Assembly (NCBI RefSeq): GCF_022605165.1
Contig: NC_063080.1
Span: 521,802 to 585,801 of the forward strand
DNA length: 64,000 bases
Origin: Purpureocillium takamizusanense
Lineage: Eukaryota > Ascomycota > Sordariomycetes > Hypocreales > Ophiocordycipitaceae
Direction: 5' to 3'
Below are positions 33,261 through 45,200 of the stretch, piece after piece. The position numbers were made by a program, and so were the translations under genes. Below the pieces are notes generated by a model. That model saw only the letters and a program-made list of their open reading frames with translations. It made no database searches and had not been told where the DNA came from. Each line of letters begins with the position of its first letter. Position 1 is the first letter of the stretch.

Positions 33261-34186
33261 TAAATGCAGATTGGGTCAAACTTTGTTGCTGGCGTTGCGT
33301 CTGGTGATGCCGCGTCGCTATGCGCATCCCTTTGTTATCATTTCCATCAGGGAAGCAGGCTGCCAACGTGCCTCGCCCTTTTGGCAAGGCATGGGGCGTG
33401 AAGCCTTCTGACAGTCGCTTCGAGCGACGAGTGCTCATCCCCATCATCATGGTAGCGGTGCGCGAGGCCATTGTGCCACCATGGGGCGGTCCGTTCCAGA
33501 ACTATCGACGCGGCAGCCGGATGTAAAGGCCAGGGCACACGCATCATCATTACTGCAGCAGCCCATCTCGTGGCCCTTGTCGTCTGTAACGCGAGCACGC
33601 CCGACGCCAGCCATCTCAGCCCGTACTGAGCCGTCGAATTTCGACACGATTCCATCACCCCAACCCTCGCCGCACGCGCCCATGAATTGACGTTTGTCCA
33701 GAGCACGAGCGTTCACATGTTGCGCGAATGTTCCCGTGCATTGCCGGTACCCAATGTCCCGCCACGTGTGATATGTGGTGCCGCCGGGGGCAGGGGCTCA
33801 CAAGTTGCTCGTAGGTGCTAGAAGGTTCCACACAGCGCCAGCATCGTCTCGACGTGCGCCTGAATGCTACAATGTCGCTTCAGATGCCCACGACTGTTCG
33901 TTCATGATGTCGTCACGGCTCTCTTACTCCAATCTCGAATCTTCGATACCCCATTCTCCCTTCGTCGCCGCCTCAGCGTCTTAACGTGTACATAAAGGTG
34001 TTAGCCATCGTACACCGAGCCATGCTTAACCATCCGCACAGACACACACACAAAGACCAACAACAACAACAACAGCAACAACTGGTTCTTCATATTTGCA
34101 GATCAACAACACTTCCTCAAACACTATCACGCAACCTGAAGCGACCCTTGGTCCAGCTGAGTAAAATTATTGCTCAAACGCGCGCA
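33261..34186. promoter_or_regulatory. Upstream region of the small heat-shock gene with heat-shock elements
   Basis: About 920 bp without a gene. Two inverted nGAAnnTTCn cores, GAAGGTTC (33821-33828) and GAATCTTC (33937-33944), lie 243-366 bp before the Hsp20 ATG and fit HSF1 binding sites. An AGGGG stress-response-like element occurs near 33792. The transcribed leader contains a CAA repeat at about 34057-34081. Confidence 0.55.
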
Positions 34187-34846
34187 ATGGCCTTCTTCCC
34201 ACGCAACTTCTACAACCCCGACGCGTCTTTCGCGCCGCTCTTCCGCCTTCTCGACGAGTTTGACGCCTACTCCCGACCGGCTAGCGGAAGCGGAAGCGGA
34301 AACGGCAACCATCGGCGAGAATCAGTGCTGTCTATTTGGCAGCCCAAGTTTGACGTTCGCGAGACCGTCGACGAGTATGAGCTCCACGGCGAGCTCCCTG
34401 GAGTCTACAAGGAGCAGGTCCAGATTGAGTTCACAGAGCCGCAGACCATGGTTGTGCGTGGCCGCGTGGAACGATCGTACACGTCTGGCACACCACCCGC
34501 TGCTGGCCTTGTCAAGGGTGCTCCAGCGTCCAAGGCCATTGCCGAGGGCGGCGATGAGCAATCGCATCACGCCACTGTGGAGGAGGAGGGCGAAGCCCCC
34601 AACACCAACACCTACTCTATTACCGACGTCGCCAGCCAAAAGACCGATGCGGCCACCAACAGAGAGCCATCCGACACCGCCAAGTACTGGCTTTCGGAGC
34701 GCACCGTAGGAGAATTCTCCCGCACCTTTGGCTTCCCGGGCAGCATTGACCAGGGTGCTGTCACGGCTAGCTTCAAGGATGGAATCTTGAGCATTGTCGT
34801 ACCCAAGGCAAAGAAGCAAGGATCTCGACAAATCGCCATCAACTGA
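34187..34846 (+). CDS. hsp30: Small heat-shock protein (Hsp20/Hsp30 family)
   Basis: Intronless, 219 aa. It starts MAFFPRNFYNPDASFAPLFR, the typical fungal Hsp30 N-terminus. The alpha-crystallin domain begins at WQPKFDVRETVDEYELHGEL and continues with PGVYKEQVQIEFTEPQTMVV. A hydrophilic insertion of about 75 residues interrupts the domain, as is usual in Neurospora-type Hsp30. The domain resumes with RTVGEFSRTFGFPGSIDQ, then ends with ASFKDGILSIVVPKAKK. Hsp20 proteins are ATP-independent chaperones that form oligomers and hold unfolding clients. Heat-shock elements upstream support stress induction. The symbol is by family resemblance, not a verified orthologue. Confidence 0.92.
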   Translation: MAFFPRNFYNPDASFAPLFRLLDEFDAYSRPASGSGSGNGNHRRESVLSIWQPKFDVRETVDEYELHGELPGVYKEQVQIEFTEPQTMVVRGRVERSYTSGTPPAAGLVKGAPASKAIAEGGDEQSHHATVEEEGEAPNTNTYSITDVASQKTDAATNREPSDTAKYWLSERTVGEFSRTFGFPGSIDQGAVTASFKDGILSIVVPKAKKQGSRQIAIN

Positions 34847-35321
34847 ATGGTTTCGGCGTGCAAATCATCAGTTCGCTCGGAGATTTGCGGACTATTCTAC
34901 GGTCAGGTATTACTTGACCCAAATATTGCTGTGCATCACAAGACTATAACACGCAACTGAGACATACTTTCGACTCGATCAACAACACTCCATTTTGGAC
35001 ACTCGTTTGCCCTTATTCTAGCGAATGTACTTTAGCATTTGGCATTCATTCGTCTGGTACCGTAATGATACATTTTGAAACATCTTCATGTCTGTTGCAC
35101 CAATACTTGAATCTTTTTTTTCCCTAGTGTACGGCCTGCTTGACACTCACACGCGTAGGACAATGGGGCTCAATGTTCGATAACAACACTTACGGCTGTC
35201 GTGCAGCTAAGGGCTGTGTCTAACGGTGATAGTGTCTGGAATTGTGCTATCGTGCGGAAGATTCAACAGCTGCTTATACCTGTGTATCTAGGATCCACTT
35301 CCTCGACAATCCCATTCAGTT
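34847..35321. other. Convergent intergenic region
   Basis: About 475 bp between convergent stop codons. No gene seen. Confidence 0.45.
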
Positions 35322-35875
35322 TCAAATCTCCACCTCGATTCCCGCGCGCTTCAACATTCTTCTCAATTCTTCCAATTTCGCCGGGTCCGTTGGCAGCGGC
35401 TGTTTGGGAAGCGAACAATCCGCGGCTCTATATTGATTGTTGCGATATTCGATAGAACAACCTCCCAAGGGCTTAGGGCACTATTGTCATATAGGCCGTT
35501 AGTCGCAACGCCGGGCTATCAGTCGTTTATGTTGATACGTACCGGTGCACTTCCATGGCATGCGGTCCAGGTAAACCAGGGAGTCAATTTCCAGCGGGGT
35601 CCCTCAGCTACAGTTTTGAAGTACCGGGACGTACACGTGCCATAGACATGCTCGCCCACAGTTTTCCCAGGATAAGGACAGACCTTAGGAGGTCTCTCTT
35701 TTAGCAAGTAACGCATTTGGAAGCTCAAGACAGAGGCACCTACCCCTGGTCTTTCTTGTCTGAGAAGCTTCCTTGTCTGTTCCGCCTCCTCCTTGGTATC
35801 GAGGTAGAGACATTCCTCTACATCTTCCCATATCGCATCAAAAGCCCGGATTATAGGTTCTTCAGGCCTAGGCAT
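35322..35875 (-). CDS. Hypothetical protein, 163 aa, family not recognised
   Basis: Exons 35875-35543 and 35480-35322, with an intron at 35542-35481 (GTACGT...GACTAACGG...CAATAG). Splicing replaces a short unspliced tail with a 53-codon second exon that ends cleanly at TGA, which supports the model. The N-terminal half is acidic and helical (FDAIWEDVEECLYLDTKEEA). The middle holds three cysteines near WFTWTACHG and PKPLGGCS. The C-terminus is a short helix, LEELRRMLKRAGIEVEI. There is no signal peptide, membrane segment or known motif. Base composition is not RIP-like, in contrast to the DNA just distal. It could be a lineage-restricted gene; expression is unproven. Confidence 0.55.
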
Positions 35876-38519
35876 GGTATTTCGACAGCAGGAGCTGGTC
35901 CAGTAGTAAGGGTTGTATGCTATAGGCTACGACTGTGAGAAGTTTCTGCTGAGGGCGCATTTTATATTAATAGGTGAGAAAGGGGGCACAGCACAATGAG
36001 GCTCAAAAGGATGATATGGAGAGACTATGACTATGACTGCGGTCTGCAGAGATGCAGCTATATAGCTGCAGACCCAAACGAGGAAGGGCCAAACCGGGAC
36101 CCCCAAACCGGGACCCCCAAACCGGGAGCCCCAAACAGGGAGGCTGACTAATGCCTCTCAACAATAGGGAAAGCTTGAGCCACCTACATCCGGACCATTT
36201 AGTAAATACACTATAAATGTACAGTATAAAGCGCGTGTCTAGCGTTACGTATGACTTAAGCCCTCGCGCCGCCAGGCCATTAAGCGCCACGTGAGTTAGG
36301 CAGGCCATGTTTCGACTCGACGGGCGTAGTGTTGCCATGTCATCGCAGGGCGAATCCGTCGCCCGGCCAGGCCGAGCAGTGCCGAGACGGCTTGAACCGG
36401 CCGGACTGGTGTGCTAAACGGGAACGACCTAGTCTTGCCCGATGACGAATGCCCCTTGGGTAACATGCGTCAAGAAGTCGCGGGTTGAGGGCGCCCGGGC
36501 CGCAGCGGCGTCACGGGCCGATTGGGCCATTGAGACGAGGGTCCAGAAAGTTCCAATACGCGGCTACTGTAACGTCTGGCTATTAATGAATAATTTATAT
36601 ATATTTATCTATACAGCCTGTAGTTCGTTTCAATAGCAGTTATCACCGCCGTCTGACCTTCTATTATACGTAATAGAGCGGTAAGAGGGCTGACTTATAA
36701 CTCTTTCTCTTCGTGTATGTTGAGATGTATGTGGCTCCAATGGCAAAAGGGAGCCGACTCCACAGTTGGGAGCCACATGACATCTCTTATATGGCCTCAG
36801 ACTAAGGCCTGAGGCTGCACACCGTTCCACATAATACCGCTAGCAGCTATTATGAGGTTCCGAAGTCCTAACGCTACCGCCGGCGTTGACGCGACGGCCC
36901 GTAGTAGTATACGTAGAAAAGTAGCCCGCGATAGCGGTACCTCACCTTATACCTAAAATTGCGTGTATTATATATACTAGGCGTCTAGGGGGTCCTAGCC
37001 CGTTTCTCATTCGCTCTCAGCTAGGTCTACATAAGGGGATTAGCCCCGGCACACAGGGAGAATAGGGGGATCCATAACATGCTAGCTCATGATGATCGGC
37101 ACGGCTATCGGCCCGGGTTGGACGGCCAGACTGATCCTCCGACGGGTTAGCTATCCCGAAGATCCGAACGCTCAGTGCAAATGCCGGCCCCTACTGTTCT
37201 TGCCCAAGAAGATACGTGTTTTTTGAAGCACAACGTGCGCTTCAAGAACACTTCATCGTGGCGACCAACATACGCATGATGGTAGACAATTGGGTGACCG
37301 AGACCACGATGACAACGTCGTACACAGGCACTCATTCTTGACTCCTATACAGCCAAAGCAGCCTGAAAGGTCACATGTCGCATCTAAAACAGCCCCAGTG
37401 CAGACCCTTTCCCGTCCAATACGTACTGGGCGATTCGTGTCGTTTTCCCCCAGATTGAATTCATCGTTAACATGGCACTCCCTTAGCTTGGAAGTCCGCC
37501 TCTCTCGGTCACCCGCGAATTTCGACGCACCATGCTTATGTTCCTCCTGTACACAAAAGCTGAGTATTGTTGACGAGTCGATTGATATTGCCGTACCGCA
37601 TGCCGCTACTTGCCTCTTTGCCGCGCTTTTCCTTGGCCACGTGGGCATTGAGGCGGTGCCGGCGCTCACTCGGCCCTCAACTACCGAGCACCAACCCGGA
37701 AGCGGCGGGCTGGTATTTTGACACATCGCCTAGAAGCTGAGCGTGGCTGAGATTCATCCCTTTATACCAGATGCGGCACTGTCACAGTGGTGGCGGCCGT
37801 CGCTTGAAGTGCGAACCGCGTGCACGGCCCATCCGATCCGGTGTAGTGTATCCCGTCCCCGGGATCTGCCCGACGGCACTTCGACCCGAGATACTACCGT
37901 CGCTTCGCGGCTCGTCGCATGGTACACATTACTCGTGTGGGTGCCAGCTTCATTTGCGCCGCGGGATACGTAGGTTTCGTGTTGTAGCCCATATAGCAAA
38001 TGCGTCATTGCCCCACTGCAGGAGACCAAGCTTGATGCGTCCAAAAAGGCAACCGACACCCTCATATAGAATCATCTCGTATTTCGTGTTTTGAGGGCTG
38101 TCCAAGTTGATTGAAGTCTTTTCTCGGTGTTTTCAATCCAGAAGTGGATCACGCTGCGCATAAAGTCAGAAAAAAATTCCAGTTCTTTGTGAGTTGATAG
38201 GAAGAACTTAAGCTGCCACGAATCGTGGTCTCGCGCACTGCCTGACCAGGACGGAGATTTCAAGCAGTAGTCGCAGCACAGACAACTGCGGACTTCTTGT
38301 TTTCGCCCTCGCGTTGAAAAGTTGTTCTCTAATACATTCGGTTGCAGACGGAATATAAAAAGACTTGGTTTTGCCGTCAGGGTGCAGCTTATTTCTTTAG
38401 TTTCCCATCTTTCCAATCATATCTCTAATTCTTCTACTAAATCACATTATTTACACGGATATCTTATCACTATAGGTTAGTTCCGAGTGGCTTATTCGGC
38501 CAGTCTCATCCACTATCTT
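35876..38519. other. Gene-poor region, partly RIP-like
   Basis: About 2.6 kb without a convincing gene. Stretches at 36580-37120 are CpA-poor and TpA-rich, as after RIP. Two overlapping open frames near 37250-37730 (about 150 codons, opposite strands) lack motifs and I do not call them. A 14-bp tandem repeat lies at 36091-36143. Confidence 0.45.
36091..36143. repeat. 14-bp tandem repeat, about 3.8 copies
   Basis: Unit AAACCGGGACCCCC begins at 36091, 36105, 36119 and 36133; the third and fourth copies carry substitutions. It is internally near-palindromic in CCGGG/CCC and lies in gene-free DNA. Confidence 0.75.
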
Positions 38520-40187
38520 ACCGTGGTTGGCGCTCCTGCCGATTTAGCGGAGAATGGAGCCTCCGGTAGGACTAGACCTTTCACGGACGATATGGCAAAG
38601 TTTGTAGAGGGGGAAATGGACTTCTAGCATCTCCCTGGCATTTCTATTGCCGTCGTAGATAGCCTAGACGTATTCTCCGAGGTCAGTACGGCACAGTCAG
38701 AGTTAAGAAGTTTACGTATACTAAGAAAGCGACGCTCAAAGGGCTATAGTTTCGCGAGGCTACCCGATAAGAAAGTAACACTAGACACCCTCTTCCTCGC
38801 GGGCTCGACCACTAAGGCATAAATAGCCGCATGCCTCTCTATTCTAATGCAAAATAAATCCCTTTATAATCTTATAGAGAAAAAGTAATTAATACTAATC
38901 TCTAGTATACTTAAAGACGATTTCCTAGTATAGGATAAGTAGGCGACTAAATACCTAACCCTAACGACGCTATTAGCTATCGCACTAGAATACCTTATTA
39001 TAATAGATCACTTACGCGAGATAAAGATAGATCGCTAGTCACTATATAAGAAACCGTTCGTAATATACGAAATCTTTAATTCCTATTCGAGCTATAGATA
39101 AGATTTATTTATAGTAAATATATATATATTACGCTATCGTATGTTATAGAGAAAGTCACTTAGTAATAGCTTAAGGATATAATAAGATAATTACTATAGG
39201 AACCGCTATATATGACTTCTACTTATTTTAGTCTCGCTAACGCCTAGAAATCGAACTATTAGCTCGCCTAAGGATATATCTTTATTAACGGAACCGGTTA
39301 GTATAACGAAACTATACTTATGCCTCTAATAGATATTAGTAGCCTGGCTGCCGTAATTTTAAGTACGCGCGATTACGTAAAATAGATCTAAGCCCTAATT
39401 AATACTATATAACTACTTCCTAATAAGGTGCATTAAGATATTAGAAAGCCTAGGATAATCTCGAACCTAATTATAGACGGTAATCTAGATATTCTACTTT
39501 ACGGCCTTAGCTAATATAGGAGTACCTTTAGGGGCCACGTCGTATATCGGCATGACGGAAGCATTATCGGTTTCAAGACCTAGGTCTATTAGCTTCTTAA
39601 TAATAAGTTCGGTTTCGTTATCTTTTATAATAGAGACGATTCCTTAGTAGCGCTACTAAATATTGCCTAGAAACTCATCGCCGACAAGTTCTCGATCCTA
39701 GAATCGGAGCTCATCAATATTTCAAAGAGGTTTGTGCGACTATTGCTATACTCTATACCCATAAAGTATGCCACTAATAGACATAGCAGCTATGCACCGG
39801 GCCTCCCACTTAAGCAGCGTTTCACGGAGGCTATTAGCAAATTTTATCTAGAACGACCCGAGAATCTATAAGGACCATCGGTCAGCATCTCGGAAATAGA
39901 GGGCAAGTATTTCGATACCGGCTACAGGCAGATAACGCTATCTGCTATCGACAACAAAACTCATATTATCCGTCGCCCCGACATGACATAGAGCTATGCA
40001 CTTATACTCCAGCACGTCTTTAACGATAAGTAGATTATTGAGGAGTCGTGGCTAGAAGACACGACTTCCCCGGGCCCGCTACATCCTACTCAGTTTCTCA
40101 AAGACGGCAGTGGGAGGGTATCAGGCCTGAACCTGACTTAGATTTATAAGGATAAATCTAAGGGGAGTGTTATATTCTCCAAGATGC
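38520..40187 (+). pseudogene. RIP-degraded class C beta-lactamase-like serine hydrolase
   Basis: Reading the plus strand through stops reveals the fungal beta-lactamase-related/esterase family. The N-terminus resembles MAKFVEGEMDF then LPGISIAVVD, and the SxxK nucleophile motif is visible as AGSTTKA at about 38806-38826. The C-terminal half has GHVVYRHDGSIIGFKT, followed by NKFGFVIFYNRDDSLVALLN and a lipocalin-like tail. Many in-frame TAG/TAA codons stand where Gln or Trp is expected, and frames shift at places. The core (about 38830-39700) is CpA-depleted and TpA-rich, whereas both ends are much less mutated. RIP of one member of a duplicated gene is the likely cause. It encodes no functional protein now. 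Confidence 0.7.
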
Positions 40188-42276
40188 ATAACTAGTGCGA
40201 CCCGAGATCGGCCACTATTGGTCAAGAATTGTGTTTGCATGGCGGCCCGAGGCACCGCAACCTTGGCCCTGGGCCACCAGGCCGACTTATTGTAGTGCGA
40301 ATATTGGGTTACTCCAATACCGAATTCCTTGCTCTGCCTGAATACGGCTACTTGCAGCACGCTCGAGTCGCTCTCGTTAGAGTGCCTACATTTGAGCCAC
40401 TCGCGTCGGGCGCTCTGCACGTTGCGGCTAAGCTGCGGGGTCATTGTGAGGCAATCGGCTGCACCGCCCGTCGTTCAGTACGCCGTATAATAAAAAAGGA
40501 ACACAGAAAGAGAGGCGAGGCATAGGTAATCTACAAGCCAACGACAAATGCCTTGCCAGCCCGCGCGCCCACGCACTCTTGTCGGCCACGAACGTGTGCA
40601 CGCACACCAGGCGACCACAACCCACGACTGACTGGTTATTACTCGTCATGTCTGCCGGCCCAACAATTTGCAATTCACGATCGGACGGTGTCCCCACTTG
40701 AGGCGATGGGTGCCGTTGTCGCTGCGAAGCAGGAGGGGGGACCTTTTTTTACGTAGCAAAGCGCCCGGCGACAGCTCTCGACGGCGTGCAACAAAACTGG
40801 ATTGCTGGCACTTGCACAATTCCAACTTCAGACTGGCAGGAGGCATTGATCTCCGGACCTTTGGCGGGGTCTGCCGCGCGTGCGTGACGTAAAAGTCCAC
40901 GTACTCCTGCTTTACCGACATGAGCGTAACAGGGGTCTCGCCGACCCGCCTCCAGAAGGGCTCCACACGAAGAAGAGTGGCCATCGTCATCGGCGTTGTC
41001 ATGGCTGGAAGACCGCGATGCACGCACCATACCTCTCTACTGGCATGATGCTGCAGCTTTGCTTTGATGGGCTGCATGGTAAGGTAGGTAGTCCATGGGT
41101 CAGTTGGGGTACGATGTCATGCCGGGAAGGTACACGCACGTACGAAGTACCCTCTGACCTTTGCATTTGTCGATCGGGGCCAGCCCTCCGAGTGCAATCG
41201 GACGAGTCCTCGATACGGCAGGGGTTGATGAATCAACAAGGTGCAACGAGTTGCATGGCCCCCCACTCCAACAAGGGCCACGAAAAAGAGGACTTCGTAC
41301 TAGTTAGTACTACGTACTAACTTACTACGCACATACGTATGCATCGTCTTGCCGAGGCTTGGCACCTCGGCTGGGGCCGTTGCGCCCCTGGTGGCTAATA
41401 ACTCTGTGGTGTGTGTGCCGTGTCGTGCCTTGCATCAAACGCACTACGTTTGGCGACTGGCCCTGGTAACCGAACAACAGATCTTGACCAGACCAGATTC
41501 TAGACGCAGATCAACGAGATTAGCTCGACACCTAATAAGTTAGTGTCCCGGTACTCGCTCCGATACCAGCCGTGTACCTGCGTTATTGCCTTGGTAGCTC
41601 ATAACCTAGTAGACCCTTGCTACGGCGCCACCTCCTACGTAGGAGGATTGATTCCGCCCGCGGACTACTGCCGCACCCATCTTCATTCCCAATAACAATC
41701 AATGCATGAGAGCTACCAATTTACCACACGCATACTGCCCCCTTGTTCATGCACAGGGCTGCACGCAACCCAATGCCCCGTACAGTTCTACTCGCACGGC
41801 CTACACGCGTCATCGCGGCGATCTCTGCCCTGAGTCCCTGACCAGCTTGACGTCAAGTTGCGGACGGTCGCTGATGAAGCTGAACGCATCGCGCCCCAGC
41901 GGCAGGCGGAACCAGCCAGCATCCAACTCCACCATGGCTCGTGCTCCGTACGTAGTGTTGTGTTGCTATCAATTGAAGCCGGCGTTCGCAGCAACGATCG
42001 CAACGGCCGAGCCGCAAGGCTGGGTTGTGGGGCCGAGTGAGGGTATCGCACCGGACTGTGATGCGCGTTGCACCCAATCGATAGCTCTCCCACCCCCTTT
42101 GTAGAAACCCAGGGTCTATAAACTTTGGTGTCATACCACTACAATCTCTCGACCCCAGGCCATCATAATAATAAGAGTTGGTGGTCCCGAGACAGTGTCT
42201 GTCCCAAGGCAAGACACCTTCGTCTTCAACAACCCCCGTCCGGTGCAACAAAGAAAGCCGCAGCTGTCCGCCGGAT
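40188..42276. other. Intergenic, no gene recognised
   Basis: About 2.1 kb. Open frames up to 152 codons on both strands overlap and lack motifs. A short inverted repeat is at 41300-41320. The last 200 bp are the promoter and leader of the ABC transporter (TCTATAAACTTTG near 42114). Confidence 0.45.
41300..41320. repeat. Short perfect inverted repeat
   Basis: AGTTAGTAC-TAC-GTACTAACT: two 9-bp arms around a 3-bp centre in gene-free DNA. It could form a small cruciform or be a dyad binding site; no function can be inferred. Confidence 0.5.
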
Positions 42277-45200
42277 ATGCGCCGATTTTTTTGCCAGCCA
42301 TGGGGCCTCATCTACAAAAATGTCCTCACAACCACTGTCCGACGTCCAGCTGGCTTTGTTCTCTCTACTTGGTTCTTTCCCACGACCATCCTTGCCCTCC
42401 TTTTGTCGATCCCGTCCTTCCTCCAGAGCCCCGATGCTGTCGGGATCTCGGACGCGTCCCTTATCCGCCCGTTGGCGGATGTAGTGGATAAGAAGCTCGT
42501 CATCGTACGACCACCAGAAGTCGGCAAGGATGTGGACAGCATCATTGACACCTTTACCGAAACCCTCCCGAAGAACAGGGTCGCCTTATACCGAAACGAA
42601 TCCTCCTTGGAATCAGTGTGCCTACCGAACGCACGCGGAGTCAGCGACTGCCACGCCATCGTCATCTTCAAAGATTCGCCTCTCACAGCCTCGTCAACGC
42701 GAGAAGCATCCCATCGAAACAGCAGCCACACGTGGCAATACATAATCCGCGGTGATCCTGCTCGGGACAACCGGGCGCGAGATTTCAAGAAACACAAGAG
42801 CGATCAGGAAGATGTATATTTACCATTGCAACTCGCCATCAATAATGCCATCACGAACTCGACGGCGGTGCCCGAGACTATCATGTTTGCACCCGAACAG
42901 CAAGGAGAAATGGAGCAGTCAAGCATGGTCACAAATGCGGCCATCATCGCGAGAATCTACGCGTTTGCCCTAGTCCTGGTCCACTTCAGCATTGTCTATC
43001 GTCTCGTTTCCTTCATCACGTCCGAAAGAGAATCTGGCATGTCTCAGCTCATCGACTCCATGGGCGGAAGGAGCTCCATATACAGCCGTGTCGTAAGCTG
43101 GGCCGTAATTACCGACCTGGCTGCTCTGCCAACTTACATAGCCATGGGCTTCATATACCAACGCCTAGCGTTCCCCACGCAGAGCGCTGGTATAATCATT
43201 GGGTGGCAAGTAATGAATGGCTTTGCGATCAACAGCTCTGTCATCTTTGCCGCCTCCTTCTTTTCCAAGGCGCGTCTATCTGCGGTTTGTGTCAATTTTC
43301 TACTCGCTCTACTGTCAATCATCGCGCAAATGTACGCCTCCGAAAGCAAACCACACCCCCAGCAGTCAGCAGTAGCAGCGTTGTCTCTGCTCTTTCCCAG
43401 CGCCAATAATGTCTACTTCACGCAACAAATGAGCCTCTGGCAACTCTCCGGGCTCCCGGCTGCCATCACCGAATTCCCGCCCGAGGCTGCGGGTCTGTTT
43501 TCTTCCTCATACAAGGTAAGCCAAAGCAAACTGCTGAACTTCCTAGTCATCGACATCTTCCTTTACCTTTTCGCAGCAATGGCAATGGAGAAGGTGATCC
43601 ACGGGGTTCACTATCGAAAAAGGAAGTTTGAGCCTCGCTCTGCGGACTCTTCCAGATTTGCTCTGGAGGTCCTGTCAATGACAAAGACGTACTCCACCGC
43701 CAGTTGTCTGTCGCGAACCTGCTGCTGCTGCTGCAAAGGGACCCGGAAAAGGATTGCCGTAGTAGACGGCGTCACTTTTCAGACACAAAAGGGTCAGATC
43801 ACATGCCTTGTAGGGCCCAATGGCTCCGGCAAAACGACACTTTTACACATGATGGCCGGGTTCACCAACGCCGACAGGGGCTCTGTCTCCATCAAAGGTG
43901 CTCCCTCACAGATCGGTATTTGCCCCCAGCGCAACATCCTTTGGGACACTTTGACGGTCGCGGAACATGTCAAGATCTGGAACATTGTCAAGTCCGGCCG
44001 TAGCTCGCCCCACGAACTCGAGCAACTGATAGAGCAATGCGACCTCGCCTTCAAGCGAAACTTCAGGGCAAGCAGCCTTAGCGGTGGTCAGAAGCGGAAG
44101 CTGCAGCTTGCGTGCATGTTTACTGGCGATTCTTCAATATGTCTCGTCGACGAATGCACATCTGGATTGGACCCCTTGTCTCGAAGGACAATCTGGGAAA
44201 TTCTACTAGAGCAACGGGCAAAGCGAAGCATCATTCTCACCACGCACTTTTTGGATGAAGTTGACGTTCTTGCCGACTACATCGTCCTACTTTGCAAAGG
44301 AACGGTCAAATGTCAGGGTATACCAGCAGAGCTCAAGGACCTGCACAGTGGCGGGTATAAGGTTTCTGTGCCACTAGCGGTCTCTGCACTGGGACCCAAC
44401 TATCCTCGCGCCGTTCACCAGGATAGGGCCATTTACTATGTGCCGAGCCCGGCTGCTGCATCAAAAGTCGCCTGCAGTTACCTCGACGCTGGTATCACAG
44501 ACGTTGCATTGGCTGGGCCGCAGTTTGAGGACGTTTTTCTCAACATTCTGCAACGGGAAGCCGCATCACAGGGCTCAGCGGCGTCAAACATGACCGATCC
44601 AAGTTTCAAGATGAGTCCAGGGAAAGCGACCTCGTCATGGAAACAATTCTTAGCCCTATACAGGAAGCGCTGGACGGTTCTTCCAAGATTCTGGAGCCCA
44701 TATCTGTTTGCTCTGCTGGTGCCACTAGGCCTAGCGTACCTTGCCGGTGGGCTTCTGAAAGAATACGAACCACCAAGCTGCGACGCCTTGCAAGACACTT
44801 CCGCGATGCAGCGCACAATGCTGAAGTGGAATGACTCTTGTACGACTAGTGGAGATGGTTGTGATCAGCTCTTGGTCTCACCGGAGCAAGCGAATGGCAC
44901 TTTATTCGACCTCTTTACGGCCGGGTATGTGGAGTTTTCCAACATTAGCCTTCGGTCGTATAGCGACTTTGTTTCAGTGCAGAAGTCGCGGAAAGAAACA
45001 CTTGACCTCATAGCTCGCAACACCACCCGGGCTGGCTATGGCGGCATTTTCACGGGAACGAGTACCGAAGCCCCGACGATTGCTTACCGAACTTTGTCGA
45101 GCGGTGAGCAATCTGGTTCCCTGTTACTAGGGATTTGGAGCCAGATGCAGGGTGGCACCGAAATTCGGACGACGCAAGAGCTCATCCCGAAGATGCGCAA

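Noticed and set aside
37253..37726. Overlapping open frames of about 150 codons on both strands
   Set aside because: No motif, signal peptide or splice support; opposite-strand frames shadow each other and the plus-strand one lacks an ATG.
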